From Ostrinia nubilalis (Eukaryota > Arthropoda > Insecta > Lepidoptera > Crambidae), in assembly GCF_963855985.1 (NCBI RefSeq), contig NC_087096.1, forward strand, positions 11,594,001 to 11,658,000: DNA of 64,000 nucleotides. Reading direction: 5' to 3'. Below are positions 1 to 12,550 of the stretch, one piece after another. Positions within the stretch are counted from its first letter, which is position 1; the number at the start of each line of letters is the position of its first letter. The notes below the pieces were generated by a model. It saw only the letters and a list, made by a program, of their open reading frames with translations, made no database searches and was not told where the DNA came from. Position numbers and translations under genes: made by a program.

Positions 1-633
1 AAACGATGGCGAACTGTTTGTTGAACGCAGAAATAATAATTGTAACAGGTAACAATTAATGCCTACGTAACATTTGGTTTGGCGAAGACCTAGAAAACTT
101 TCAGTTTACCTAGAAACTGTTCTTTGACACTTTATACTTACCCGTATTAACAAACGATGCTTGCTTAAGTGAAGCAGGAAATCAAACGCACAGCGTTGAA
201 TAGAGCTCTGTGATTGGTTCGTATGTCACCCTGTGCGTCCACGTGCACTGTGAGACCTCGTAGTAATGTTTTTGAATACAGGCGTTAGTCATTCTAGGTC
301 TTATTGCAAGTCTGCTAAGGTGTAACCACAAGTTACAGTGGTTCAATGTTTCAATATGGATTACCACGTTGATTTAGACCCGAAGCCTGCCAATTTGTTA
401 CACATACATACGACACACCCCTTAATATGTAGAGCCCGCCCCGGTTGGCAGTTTGCGTGCTGAGCAATGCCAGTTGTGGGTACTAATCCCACTGAGACTA
501 GTATGATGAAGAATGAACGACGCGTGTGTATATTTATTGCCCGTTACTTATGTAGTTGCCAAAGTACAAGCTAGTTCAATTTAGGGCTATTTAAATTAGT
601 GTTATTAAGATTAAAAAAAAAGCTAGTTTTAAG

Positions 634-781
634 GACGTTGATACTCTCACAAGGTGGACTCTCACAAGGATGACATCATAAAGGTAGCAAGAAGGCGCTG
701 GATGCAGGCAACATGGAAATCATTGGGAGAGGCCTATGTTTAGCATTGGACGACCTATGGCTGAAATGATGATGATGATGT
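634..781 (+). mobile_element. 5'-truncated RTE-type LINE stub with (GATGAT)n tail
   Basis: Only the last part of a reverse-transcriptase ORF and the 3' tail remain. Reading from about 679 gives a DIIKVARRRWMQAT stretch followed by WKSLGEAYV, then a stop where related copies have Q. This matches the C-terminus typical of RTE-clade LINEs (AGRxWMxxA...GEAFVQQW). It ends in GATGATGATG, the simple-repeat tail of this family. Related stubs in the window are at 54355, 59517 and 62779 (plus), 10690 (plus), and 29455 and 7262 (minus). Non-functional. Confidence 0.7.
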
Positions 782-782
782 T

Positions 783-2486
783 GAGGGTCAAGATGGTTTT
801 AGTGTCTATTCAGGTGCATATAATGTGGATATCTAAAGTGGTTTTTGTAATTATTACATTTCATATGTACGCCGTATTTCTAAGGTCATAAGTTCACCAT
901 TTATAATAAGATACAATAAAAGTAAAAGACTGTTATCGAAAATACGGCCAGTATTCCGAAGTGATTTTTTGTAACAATACGCCGAAATTTTCAAAGGATA
1001 CTTCTCAGCGCTAACAATGCATTTGCTGAGGGCCGTCCATTTTTAGTCTCGCCGGGACGTCCCTACATTTTAATGAAGTATCTTTTTTCAATTGTGCGGA
1101 TCATTATACCGCCATTCAGTTTTCATGGAAACTGCAATGAAAAAGAAATTTATAGGGTTCTGTACAACTTTTGAAAAAATTAAAGTTCGTCCGTCCGTGA
1201 TATAATGAAGCACAGCAAAGATGTTGTTTGGTGAACTAAAAAGAACACTTTCTTTTCAGTTGTTATCAGTTTTATTAATAGACTCTATAACAAAGATTTC
1301 ATTTATTTAGCAATTGCGTATTTTAAAGTTAAAAAATTACAGTTATGTTTAATTTTATTACATAGAAGAAAAAGCAATTGAATTTAGTTTTTTGATATGA
1401 TGACAATGTCCTGAACCCTCTGAACGTGAGTATAAATTGTATATGGTCGTGTTTTAATTTTAGCTTTTACGTGGCTTTAGTGAGCTGCCGAGTGAGCAAT
1501 TTTTTTAAATTACAGGCTTCAAATCACAGATATTATTTTAATCCACTAACATGTTAAATATTTTTCAATTTGTTGCATAAACAAACCCGCTTATAATCAA
1601 ACTAATCGATACATGTATAAACATCAGCAAAAAATATTATGAGTAGGTAATAAGGTAAACAATTGAAAATGTTTTCACAGTTTTCATTGCTGGAAATCTT
1701 CTATTCTTTCGTGTATTAGTGAACCTTGAGAAATTGTGTTTGAACACTTTTGTAATTTATGAAATTGGTTTCAATGAAACTTAGTTTCAACCAGTGAGTC
1801 AATAGAAATTAATTGTTAGCGCGGTCCTATGCGACCACTTATGTGTCTAGAAGTTTTGTCACAGATAAGTTAAATTGACGTTTCAAAAGCAGAGCAAACT
1901 TGATTTAAAAAAGATGAGACTTCTCAATAACAGATAAAGTAAAATTTGGGGAAATAGCCGGTGGGTACAAGTGCTCGGCTATATTTGGGCAAGCGTCCAA
2001 CTGGATGCCCCTCAACCACTCCAACTGCAAGTATGTACAGACAGAAACTATGCAGTTTTGTTGCATAATCGCCCGTATTACAAGCGCATAAGGTGCCACA
2101 GTGTTGCACTTGATGTGCTGTACTTGGATGAAAAAACTCTGAACAGCCACTGCCCTAGTAAAGATAACTGGTTAATAAAAGCAAGACTCGTAAAACGTAA
2201 TAGGATAAGTACATGTTCATGTTCAGTGCTCTTTTTGAAGTTGTGAAATAAAATAACAATTCGTTAACATTATGTTATTTACAGTTTTTCAGTATCAGCC
2301 TACGAGTAGGTATAATAAGGTTAGGTTAGGCATTAAGTTGCAAGAAATTATTAAAATCAGGTCGCTCTACTCTTTGCTTTTTCACTTCGTCTTTTTCTTA
2401 TAATGATAGGAGTACAATTTCTTCATAGTGCAGTACGTAAGTAGTACCTATTTGGTTTTGTCTAAGTTTTCATATAAGTACCACCT
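783..2486. other. Non-coding stretch
   Basis: No protein I recognise. The longest frame is 91 codons at 1971-2246 with no motif. A block at about 1800-1848 (AATAGAAATTAATTGT followed by a CGCGGTC...GCGACC hairpin) recurs in inverse orientation near 61968-62015. If the calcium-channel model is right this lies within its first coding intron. Confidence 0.5.
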
Positions 2487-3137
2487 TAAGGCTGAGTTGC
2501 ACCATCTTACTTTAAAATGGCAATGCCAGATTGTATGGAAGGTGGCGTCTTTTTTTTTTCGCGCGGCCATCGACCAAACTTTGTTTTTTGATTACAAAAT
2601 AGTGTAATAAACCAAACTTACTATGACATGTATACCTCTAAACTCAGTCTGAACTGAGTTATGAGCATTAGAAGTTTGATGATTTTCATACTAGATTTGC
2701 TTTTTGCGCACAAGTTTTGTAAGAAATTGCAACAAAATATTGCGCTATTTTTTTATTGCGCTGATTCTGCTGCATACTGATGTCTGGGGCCTTTAATGGA
2801 TGGTATTGTTTATTTACACATACAATGTCACTATTTTGTTGCAATTTCTTACAAAACTTGCGCGCAAAAAGCAAATCTAGTATGAAAATCATCAAACTTA
2901 TAATGCTCGTAACTCAGTTCAGACTGAGTTTAGAGGTATACATGTCATCGTAAGTTTGGTTTATTACACTATTTTGTAATCAAAAAACAAGGATTGGTCG
3001 ATGGCCGCGCGAAAAAAAAAAGACGCCAATTTCCGGCATTGTCTTTTACAAACGTCAAAAATCTCTCAAACTCCATACAAAAAGCACCGGTTATCATTAT
3101 AGTTCCCGTTAAAGCTAGGTGGTGCAACTCAGCCTAA
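2487..3137. mobile_element. MITE-A copy 1, interrupted by MITE-B
   Basis: The outer ends are TAAGGCTGAGTTGCACCATC on the left and GGTGGTGCAACTCAGCCTAA on the right. These are the terminal inverted repeats of a roughly 125-bp MITE seen nine times here. The middle is split by a palindromic element (about 2516-3047). Flanking TAA is present on both sides. The superfamily is unassigned, because TSD TAA/TTA and TSD TA readings both fit some copies. Confidence 0.75.
2516..3047. mobile_element. MITE-B copy 1: ~530-bp palindromic fold-back element
   Basis: The two halves are near-perfect reverse complements. GGCGTC, a poly-T/A run and CGCGCGGCCATCGACCAA on the left are mirrored by TTGGTCGATGGCCGCGCG, poly-A and GACGCC on the right. 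Arms of about 230 bp flank a short centre near 2760-2790. Outer ends are AATGGCAATGCCAGA and CCGGCATTGTC. A second copy lies at about 40908-41439 in the opposite orientation. No coding capacity; the 69-codon frame inside is just the arm sequence. Confidence 0.8.
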
Positions 3138-3613
3138 GGGTATGTATTACCAATTAGGCACTAAGTTAGGAAATCTGCAGTAAGAACCTGGTGGAGATTA
3201 TTGACCATTAATCATGATAATTATATTTTTTTGGCTTCCAAAAAATTCGTTATTTTCTACTATTGCAATTCATAATGCGTTATATAGACATTGCGGGTAT
3301 GGCGTTTGGCAGGTAAATCTTACCGGACCCCGGGTCTAATCCCATTACGCATTTTATAAAGTAGGTCAAGTAAACAGCATCAAATATTTGAAATATTCAT
3401 GTGTTATCGGGTGAAGGCCAGATGCCAGGGATTTCATATACGGTGCTATGGCAATATAAGTTACTTACGCGGAGATACATCTACGGAACGTGAAAATTAA
3501 ATTTAATATTTCAGCGATCATGCGCTTGCAAGTAGGTTACACTGACCGACTGACCGTGGTCAAAGGCTGATTGGAGAGATAGGACCTTTTTATGTGAAAA
3601 GTAACTTAACAAT
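3138..3613. other. Non-coding stretch
   Basis: A tRNA-like B-box resemblance (CCGGGTCTAATCCC) at about 3330-3345 may be a SINE scrap, but I see no matching A box. Nothing else supportable. Confidence 0.35.
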
Positions 3614-3715
3614 TTAGGCTGGGTAGCACTTGAAAGTTATCATTAGGTAACACCGGTTATCGTTAGGTATAGTTACGTTACGCCGATTAAAGTTAGGTGG
3701 TGCAACTCAGCCTTA
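3614..3715. mobile_element. MITE-A copy 2 (diverged left half)
   Basis: TAGGCTGGGTAGCAC on the left and AAGTTAGGTGGTGCAACTCA then GCCTTA on the right mark the family ends. The left interior is rearranged, with a duplicated CACCGGTTATCGTTAGGTA-like segment. Confidence 0.6.
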
Positions 3716-4860
3716 GGTGTACTCAGTTTTTACATAATTCTTGAGATGGTATAAGGCAAACGCTAAATTCTAGTAATATAATCTCCTTATTTCAACAGTG
3801 AAAATTAAATTATTCAGCACAAAATAGGGGTCACTCAAACATTACTGAATGGACCTGAACTTTCTGTAAACTTCAACAGGAGTAAATTTTCAGGAACTAA
3901 AACTCAAAATAGCAAAGTAACAAAAGCTAGAGTTGTTTGAAATTTCATGAACTTAAAATATGAGAGTACTATGATGTTGTCGCTCAATCCTCAGGTGACT
4001 TGTAAACCAAGGCTTATGTTTTGATTTAGTTAAACGTACAAAATGAGTTTAATTTATTAGAGTTAGTCGAGGAGAAACATAAATTCTTCAAGGTCAACGA
4101 CACTATTAACATTTTACGGTTTATTTTGAATTTAATGGACGTTAACGACCGACTTTGTTTAGTAACATTGTGTTGTTTTTATTTGACGTCTTAACAGATT
4201 AAAGGCATAGTAAGAAATATTAAACCTGTATCAATTACGTTTATTTTTCATTGTGATTCATACTATTACAAGTTTTTGCATTACAGCGTACAGTTCAAAA
4301 TTCTCCGCCAGTTGCATTTTCCAGTACTCGTAAGTCATTAAAAAGTTGGACGGATTTGCGTAAGTAGGGCAAAGTGCCTATCTTTCAAGTTTACAATACG
4401 TTAGTAGACACTGTGTGACTTATTTTTAATTATTTTTTATATTTGGGAGTTGTAGCATATAATAAATGTTTCTTTATAAGAAGCCGTAAATGAGAACAAT
4501 GTAAACTTATAGGAAAGGGTTGCCGACTAAAATAAAGGTTGACAACTAAACTGTAGTATTTATCTGTGCCATTAGCCATTTTATGAGGCTATAAGCGAAA
4601 AATTTGTTGTTTTTTCTTGTTGTAATAATATCAGTAAGTCTTCGAAATTGATTCGATTAAGTAAGTTGCAAGCACTGTGTTTTTTGTCTTCTCCTAACCT
4701 TACACTAAGACTTCTACTGAAATGTGAAAAACATGTTTGTAGTGGATGTACGAACATGTTCAGCGATAGTTTTATAAAAACCATTGTTAATAACATGCCA
4801 TTAACATGCAGTACGAAACATTAAATTTTAGTTTGGAATCGAGCCAATGGTATTTGTTTA
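3716..4860. other. Non-coding stretch
   Basis: A 71-codon minus-strand frame at 4581-4796 has no recognisable domain. No repeat shared with the rest of the window was noticed. Confidence 0.4.
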
Positions 4861-4869
4861 TTTATTATG

Positions 4870-6095
4870 GGGTAGTATTAAAACGAGTGACTGTAAATTA
4901 AATTTTTAAGTGTCAAAAATAATTAATTTAGGTTATAGTATTACTAAGTGAGCGACTGACTGCGAAAGATGAGAAATCAACAGAATAGCAACTAGCAAAC
5001 ATTAATTTGAGGTACTTAAAATACACAATGAGATGCTTCTTAATATTTGAGCGACCTAATATTTGTTTGAGCGCCAACGTTACATCCTGCATTATTTTTA
5101 ATATTTGGCAAATGTTTTTTTTATACTGAGCGGCATTTTATCTTAAATGAAGTGTTTCAAATACAAAAACCACTGAAACATACTACAATGAACAAAGTAT
5201 TATGAGCTCACATTAAAAATGATATTTGAAGAAACACTAATATATTAGCCAAGTAATTATTAAAATTTAAAAGTAGGTAATGAAATGAAACAAGTAATAA
5301 TAATATGCATTTACATAAATCGAAATAACTAAACAAAATAAGTCACTTCAGTCAACTACAAAAAGTAATATCATTAATTGTATGGAACATTGATAGGCAT
5401 GCGGACTATGAGGAGCCCTACTATTATACTCATCGTCATTGGCAAATAAGTGCTGGCTTGGACTTAGCAGGCCGACCTTGTTTTCTTTTTTGTCCAATGG
5501 GAATCATTTTTGCTTCTAGTGGTAGTGTTGTTAATTTCAGCCGAATTGCTAGATCCAAAATCCATTGTCCAAGCTCAATATTAGGTGCCTCAGGTAACGT
5601 AGAGGATTCTAATGACTATTGGGCTAACATATAGGTAGCAACAGACAGAAATCGCGACAGAGGAATTCTCTTATGAAGTTACTTCATTAGAAAACATATC
5701 AAAATAAAGAACATAAGACCTCACATAGAATATCAGTAACCAATAATCATTAATAATGCAGCTTACAAAACTTTACTGGAAGTGAACTTTTTAGTTGTTC
5801 GTTGGAAATAACTTCAATTGGAAAAAATCGAATCTATCTTAATATTGAAGTTGCCCATTTGTATTTCTAGTCGCTCACTTAGTAATGTAATCGCACGGAC
5901 AGAATTTTAATATCTAAAATGGATTAAACATAACCCACTTTTTGTAAGCTCGTTTTGCATTTGATTATTAATCAATATTCGTCGTTAGTTAAGTTAATTT
6001 TTCGCTTACTCAAATTCATACCGCTCAATTGATTAAAACAGTATACCATCATAAGTCGCTAAGTTATTTTTTAGTCGATCGTTTTATAATTCCCC
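4870..6095 (-). mobile_element. Internally deleted Mutator-like (MULE) DNA transposon
   Basis: The element is bounded by a 9-bp direct repeat TTTATTATG (4861-4869 and 6096-6104), the target-duplication length typical of Mutator-like elements. Its ends are inverted repeats: GGGTAGTATTAAAACGA on the left, and TCGTTTTATAATTCCCC on the right. Further in, an 18-bp perfect inverted pair lies at 4940-4957 and 5869-5886. Copies of a GAGCGAC-like motif run inward from both ends in mirror orientation. A transposase tail lies on the minus strand at 5436-5609. Only about 1.2 kb remains, so it is non-autonomous. Confidence 0.6.
5436..5609 (-). pseudogene. MULE-like transposase C-terminal fragment
   Basis: The minus-strand frame reads LPEAPNIELGQWILDLAIRL, continues through an IPIGQKRKQGRPAK stretch and ends SKPALICQ-stop. 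The basic GRPxK...ALxxQ ending resembles the C-terminus of MULE/SWIM-type transposases. Assignment is from memory of the family and is moderate at best. Upstream the frame closes at a TAG, and no DDE catalytic region is left within the element. Its position inside a 9-bp TSD supports the Mutator reading. Confidence 0.45.
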
Positions 6096-6104
6096 TTTAT
6101 TATG

Positions 6105-7004
6105 TACAATTTTATGAACCGGTGCGGTGTAAAAATAAAGTAAGACATAAATCAGTTCTAGTAAATTCACATTTATAATCTAATTGTTGTTGCTGGCAAC
6201 GAATTAATTCACAAACCAACATTTAACTGGAATTTGGTTTTAGTTCCGCTTATTTGTTGGTTTATTAGACATGAGTTTTCGTGAATAAATCTCTCTGATG
6301 TATTTCCAAAGTTTGTGCGTGAAAGTGAATTATAAGGTGGATTTGAACTTCAATTTGCTTAATTTTCAATTTGATGTGAGTACGAGTAGTAGTAAGTGTA
6401 CGTATTAGGTATGCTATAATAAGTATTATATTAACATAAAAAGACCTCACTATCATTATTTTACTTTGAAGGTCATATAAAGTTAATTATAATAATATAT
6501 CATCGTAGCAAATTATTTTTGCCCAAGCATGAGTTATGTTACTTTACGCAAAAGGGGATATTAGGGTAGGTACTCGTGGTAAATTATAGTTGTAGTAAGG
6601 GCGATTTTGCTACAAAAAAGGCTGATGTGTTATCGATTTTTTTCGAATAATATGCTTGTGACTCAATAATGCATAATCGCGAAATTATTATTGCTATTAT
6701 TACGTGACCCACATGCGTCTTTGCGTCTTATAAAAAAAAATAGGTACACAGTCACAAAGAAAAAAGAACTAACTAGGTATTATACAATCGCTGTAATAAC
6801 ACTTAGAATGGTATTTTCTAAGAAACTCGTGAAGTGGCACAGTTTCAAAGATCTTGACCTCCAGATACCAACTTTGTAGAGAGCCATTACTTGCACCCTT
6901 ATTTTCTCATACGGCCTTGGAATATTCTTCTAAAGGCTGGAGCATTTTATTTAATGGATTTAAACATGATTATGTCATCATACAGAAGCAATTTGTCATT
7001 TATG
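6105..7004. other. Non-coding stretch
   Basis: Two frames of 62-63 codons without motifs. A GTA/GTG-rich stretch lies around 6375-6405. No element ends recognised. Confidence 0.4.
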
Positions 7005-7256
7005 AGTAACTAGCGGCCGCGCGCGACTTCATACGTCTTCGAATCGTTTGCGTATTCGATAAAATTCGATACTCAATCTTCGAATTAAACGATAACGTGA
7101 CAATTTTGATTCTCAAAATAAATTTCGTGCAACCACATCTCATACTAAGTTCACTTTACGGCACGTTCACAAGGGCGCTGTTGTAGTTTTCTTACTAAAT
7201 CTTTTGATGGCGATTCGAGTACGCAAACGATTTGAACTCGAAAGTTTTTCGTGCTA
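7005..7256. mobile_element. Diverged fold-back element, same family as 46007-46523
   Basis: The left arm contains CGAATCGTTTGCGTATTCGA and the right arm TCGAGTACGCAAACGATTT, followed by GAAAGTTTTTCGTGCTAGC. That last string is nearly identical to the right end of the element at 46.0-46.5 kb. The arms are imperfect, so this is an old copy. Boundaries are approximate. Confidence 0.5.
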
Positions 7257-7261
7257 GCCGT

Positions 7262-7325
7262 ACAGATCGTCGGTCCACCTAGTGGAAGGCCTGCCCACGC
7301 TATGTCTTCCGGCTCGTGGTCGCCA
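7262..7325 (-). mobile_element. RTE-type LINE fragment
   Basis: The reverse complement contains GCGTGGGCAGGCCTTCCACT followed by AGGTGGACCGACGATCTG. This is the same segment found just upstream of the RTE stub at 59530-59575. It abuts the fold-back element. Confidence 0.5.
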
Positions 7326-9544
7326 CTCAAGAACTTTGATATGTCTTGTATTTACATAAATTGGGTGAATAGAATTCGTTTATTTATGTGTATCCAGTGT
7401 ATAGTGATTTCTTCTTTAGATCTTCAAGTTACATGAAACATTATCAAGTTACATGCAGATTTCAGAAGATGGCGTATTATGTCACAATATTATCATTAAA
7501 GTTTGAATAGTCGTGGTTACGATTTTCACAATTTTGCTACACAAAATTAAATAAATTACATCTTGTATATTGTAGTAGTTACTCGTATTCAACTACACTA
7601 AAATGTTTAAACATTTATAAAATTAATTGTTTCTAGCACTTTGTCTCGAGGGATTTTTAAACAAATTAGTGAATTGAGTTGCAAATTAAATTCTACATGA
7701 ATAAAAGTTGAAAACGGACATATTTTTCTATTGTTTCACTACTTCAATTATCTAGTTAAAAGTGACTCGTGTGTTAAAATCAAATGCCGCAATGTTCATT
7801 TACTCGTAGTTAGATCTGACATCGACACAGGTAGTAGAGTTTACCTTTGATCTTGCTACGTATTGTTTTGTTATCTTCAGATTGATCTACGCTTATATGC
7901 GGGCCAATTCATTCTTTTGCCTGCCTCTGGCTGTAAAGTGTAGGGTTTAAGTTGTACACTTTTGATTGAGATTCGATTTTGATTTTGAGTTTTGATTTTG
8001 TACTCCTCTAGATATTGATCAATACATGAGGTGAACATTATTAATACTAAGAAAGAAGCAAGCATTAGATGTAATGATTGTAATGATGATGATCTATCTA
8101 ACATTAAAATTGTTTTTTTAATTAAAGTACTCTTTTGAGTAAGTTTAATCGAGTTTCTCATATTTTGTTATATAAGTTTTACAAACTTAAGAAAGAAGAA
8201 GTTACTGCTGCAGTAGCTTCTTAAGGGAAAGGATTTTTTTAAATACTGTTGATGGTTGTATTACACAAAACATTGCAATAGAATAACAGATTTGACTCTA
8301 CCAGCTATGTCTTTATAAAAAGCTACATATTCCTTCACATCGCTGAATCGCTGACATCTTAACCCTTGCGCCGCCACTCAGCATAAAATAATTCAGTTTC
8401 ATTGCACACACGTTTGCGCTGTGATGTTGTCCAGACTTCTTTCTTCATTATTATCGGACGACGGGTAGCCGTTGAGTCTGAATGTACTTCACTTTTGTGC
8501 TGCTGTTTGGCTTAAATAACTTTATTACTTGAACTGTAATAAATAAATATAGCACGAGAGGACTCTTATAAATTACGAATACGTATGTTATGAAACACAC
8601 GCAAATACTCGTATAAGAAATTGTAGAATCAATTGTAGAATCAATTAGTGTAACAGAGGTTTGTGTATGTTCTCATTTAGCATTATTGCGACATACAATT
8701 AAATTGGTTGGCAACAAAATCTTTACCTATACTATAGCATTGATGATGTCCAAACAAAATTATACAAAGTGAAAATTATTGGTAAGTAGGTACGTTGTGC
8801 ATAAACTTCTAGCACCGGGCCTTTGAAATATGTTTATGTATTTTGTTACATAGGTAGTACATAACTTTAATTGCGGGTGTGTTACAAATTTAACACCTTT
8901 AATTTTCAACATTTAGAAATACGGGCTATTTGGGTCCGTGTGGTCTAAAGTGGTATCCGAAACTGAACTCTCCCGAGATGTTATAGGGTTAAATTTTAAT
9001 TACAACATGGGTGTTTGTTTCAAAATTGCTCTGCTATCGTGCGGTTTGGGTAACAATGTGCAAAGTTGCTCTACGTAACGTATGTTACTCGGAATTTTTA
9101 TGAAGGTAAAGGTTATTAAAATTAAACATTGTATTTATGAACAGTTTGAGAACGCTGTTTCAAAACTTCTCTGATTTTGTTTTAATTATTTAATTATTTG
9201 ATTACTCAGTACTCAGGTTAGCTTATTCCTTTAACTTTGACTCTATTACACACTTTTTCTATTATTAGGTGGACAACAATCTAGTACAGAGATTTAATTA
9301 TCTCATATAGGATTGAAACTAGCCACATTTAGCACAGAAAGACAAAGTTACCATTCGTCAGTAAAATATCACATTTTTTTAGCCTTTTAGTAAGGGTGTG
9401 TGAAGTTTTTTTATTTGTTCATATTTTTGCTCTAGCCTGGTATAATGCCAGCCTAACAGCAAATTAACATGTTAGCGAGCGATGCGCGGCGCTTCCATCC
9501 CATCGTATGAATAATGAACTGCGCAGCGCTGACTGACGCGGCTG
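7326..9544. other. Non-coding stretch
   Basis: A GATTTT-rich run at 7960-8001 could be an orphan LINE tail. The 94-codon minus frame at 7877-8161 reads through that run and has no domain. Nothing else supportable. Confidence 0.4.
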
Positions 9545-9581
9545 CAGTTTGCATGTGACCTCACGAGGTCACTGGAAACTG
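9545..9581. repeat. Short GC-rich hairpin
   Basis: GTGACCT-CACG-AGGTCAC forms a perfect 7-bp stem. It is extended outward by CAGTTT/AAACTG across a small internal bulge. No function inferred. Confidence 0.5.
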
Positions 9582-10689
9582 TAGTGACCTTACAGATGTG
9601 TTTTTATGACCTGTCATCTTTATACTGAAACCTATTAAAAATGTATGTAATCATAAATGTTTATTGCATCATGTTGGTATATACGTATGTTATTTCTTAG
9701 CCAGTCATTGTTATTGATTTATTTTAAAGCCAATAAGGATTTAAAAATCCACAACTCTACAAAAAATTATAAACAAATCCCGCGACGAAATTTGGACCCC
9801 GATTTACCTCTTTGGAGGTTGAATTTTGGAAAACCTTTCTTACCGTATGCCTACGTCATATATTAACTATCTGAGTGCCACGTGATATTGGCAGACGCGG
9901 AAACACAATAGCCATAGAGGAGATGAAGGGTGAAAAGAAGTGCAGCACATTCGTTCAGTTATTTAAGATGTGTTGACTAGAAAAACTGTACAGACTGTAA
10001 AATGTAAAAACACACAAAGGCTTGAGAAACTTCATCCATTTATGACTCATATTTGGAGTCGTCTTTAGACACACCATTTACGCGCTCAAACCAAGGCACC
10101 ATCTTTGTTCGCAGAACATTTTAATTCAAACAATTAGCGCTCGAGTGTTTGGCTTACAATTAATTTACCAGCTGCCAGGTTACTGGATCTCATTAGAAAG
10201 GTAATTTTGTTTGGGTGACAAATAAATTAGCGTTAAGCAGAGCGAGTTTGAGAAAGGTTGGAGCCTAAATGTTATGAGTGATGTTATGAGTATTTGTTTT
10301 GGGAATGCACGTGTTAAATGATGAGAGCGCGTTGATTCTTGGTTAATTATAATTAATGAGGCAGGGCTCAATATTGCATGACAATTTATGGACATAACTG
10401 TAACCGTGTCTATCTACATAGAACTAGGTAACAAGAGATGATGATTGAGATTTAATAATACTTATGTGATGACACTAACTAGAAGAAAAAATAACACATA
10501 TTGTGTTCCAAATAACTTGCGTTACAATAAAACAAGACCATTTTGTATCTTGTTTAAGGCATATATCATGTAGGTTTTGTCAGCCCGCATAATGTCTTGA
10601 GATGATTCTTTTTTAAATTAATCAATTTATCTGCGATCGCCAAACGCCAAGCCGCCTACCTACCGTGGCGATTAAGCCAAAACCCCCTA
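9582..10689. other. Non-coding stretch
   Basis: Frames of 69-71 codons at 9657-9866 (plus) and 10180-10395 (minus) lack motifs. No repeat ends recognised. Confidence 0.4.
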
Positions 10690-10748
10690 TCAGGAGAAGA
10701 ATGGGGGAGGCCTTTGTCCAGCAGTGGACGTCATTTTGCTAAAACGAA
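10690..10748 (+). mobile_element. Very short RTE-type LINE stub, (ACGAA)-type tail
   Basis: GGGGGAGGCCTTTGTCCAGC followed by AGTGGACGTC encodes GEAFVQQWT, the end of the RTE ORF. AAAACGAAAG follows. Only about 60 bp is retained. Confidence 0.6.
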
Positions 10749-11106
10749 AGAAGTGTCTCAAACTTATGAACTGTAATAAAACAAACGTGGTATGACACTG
10801 CACTGTACCGAATAATGAATCTGCCCTCAGAGATCAAAGCTTCATGCCTCGGAGTCGGGTCGAATGTTTTATTGATAGAAACGTGAGGGGATAAACATTG
10901 TGTTGCGTTGTGACACTTTCTTGGAGTTCATAAACTAGTGTAGGATTAAAATATTTGAGTTTTGTTTCAGGATGCGGGTCTGATGAATTCGAGTAATGTA
11001 CGTAAGTTGTTCAGATGTTTTCGCTCTTCATTTGTTTGACTATGTTTTAGAATATGTCACGTATTAGTACGAATGAATAAATGAAATTATATACCTAATA
11101 CAATAC

Positions 11107-11219
11107 TAAGGCTGAGTTGCACCACCTAACTTTGACCGTAACTATAACGATAACCCGTGATTTTTGTATACAGTTTGACAGATTTTTGACGTATCAGAAG
11201 ATGGTGCAACCCAGCCTTA
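11107..11219. mobile_element. MITE-A copy 3
   Basis: TAAGGCTGAGTTGCACCACC to GGTGCAACCCAGCCTTA. The interior has the family's GACCGTAACTATAACGATAA block and an inverted TTTGACAGATTTTTGACG block. About 113 bp, close to full length. Confidence 0.8.
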
Positions 11220-11549
11220 GGCACCTAACTGCTAACTCATGTAATTTAGTTGGTAACAAGCATGAGTTTATTAATTTTAATTTTATTATACTTCAGTAAA
11301 TCATATTATTATTGTATTTCAATTGAAAAAGTATTACATATGCGAGTAAATGAAGAAGTATGAGCAAAATATTTGTAAACATTCCCTTACTCTCCTGTAC
11401 AATTTGAGGCTGATATTTATGACCCGCATGTTTGTCATAGCTCCGAAGTAATGTAATTTTAAGTCAAGAATTTTATGACAATGATTTATAAATTTCGCGA
11501 TCTTCGTTCGTATGCTAAGCTCTTTTATTACGCAGTGAGTGTGTAGGTA

Positions 11550-11720
11550 ATATTAATGTGGACTGAATGGGGTCGCGAGTTCAATTCCCGGTGGGAGCAG
11601 GTTTCAGTATCTTGAGCACAACAATTCTGATGTGTATTTTTCTATGTGTTATGTAGTTGAAACATTATGTACAGACATCAAGGTAAATACTGTGGCATCT
11701 TATGCCAAGTTGCAATTATA
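11550..11720 (+). mobile_element. Probable SINE/tRNA-derived fragment
   Basis: GGGTCGCGAGTTCAATTCCC at 11571-11590 resembles a pol III B box in a tRNA-derived SINE. I see no convincing A box upstream. Weak; boundaries are guesses. Confidence 0.3.
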
Positions 11721-11952
11721 GGCGTTTTTCAATATTTTTTTTAAGAATATTAAATTTAGCAATTTGTAAATAACTACAAATTACTAATAATCCCGTTAAC
11801 CCTTCGTAGTAAGCTAAATATGCTTGTGTTACGAGTGGGTTCAACACAATAGTCTCTGTTTTGCTCAAGGTCAGCTGGTAGAGAATGACTTATGGCATTG
11901 AGCTCGCCTTTTTGTACGGAATATTCTTAAGTGTGTGTAATAGTCTTTAAAA

Positions 11953-12008
11953 AAAAATACTCGAGCGGTGGCGGGGTCGACCCCTTCACCGTTCGGCTAT
12001 CGCGATAT
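11953..12008 (-). mobile_element. tRNA-derived SINE head fragment
   Basis: The reverse complement contains GCGATAGCCGAACGGTGAAG, an A-box-like TAGCCGAACGGT, followed by GGGTCGACCCCGCCACC. This is like the 5' heads of lepidopteran tRNA-derived SINEs. It is not a complete tRNA, as no B box follows. Confidence 0.45.
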
Positions 12009-12550
12009 CGTGGCTTCAAAAATGTATGGTCTGATGTAGTCTGTACATTGTACAAGCTTAGCTCTGCTTAGTTTGAGGCTAGATAGGTAATTAATTTCTG
12101 TAGTTATAACAATTGAATAAAGAAACAACGCTTCTATCAGAATAATGTACCTGAGTACCTAACATACCTGATGAGTGTATGATAAGCTCATTTAGCCTGG
12201 AACTTCCACGATACAACAACAAGAAACATCGCCATAGAAGTTTGCTATTCCTAATGTTCTCTGCCTCTATAATATCGGAAGTTTCCCCACTGAAACGGTA
12301 TTCTCGTACGTACAAATGCTTCGAGAATTGCGCGTTGACTTTTATTTGCCAATAAAATGAGTGAATAACAAATAATACACTTTGTGGGAGTTCACTGCGA
12401 GAGCGTTTACATACTTTTTGGAATGTCTTTTCAAATTGTTAACAGCCATTTTACTTCCTTGTAGATAGTTTTATGTATGAAGTCTAAAGTTATGATATTT
12501 ATTTTATTGCGTTAGTTTTGATGGTAAGGGAGTCTACATCTAAGTTTAAC
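12009..12550. other. Non-coding stretch next to the calcium-channel exon
   Basis: Frames at 12091-12315 and 12499-12750 (minus) have no motifs. If the exon model is right this is the first kilobase of the U12-type intron. No U12 branch-site/AC acceptor pair was recognised here. Confidence 0.4.

Noticed and set aside
2686..2895. 69-codon minus frame
   Set aside because: It lies within the arms of palindromic MITE-B and reads repeat sequence.
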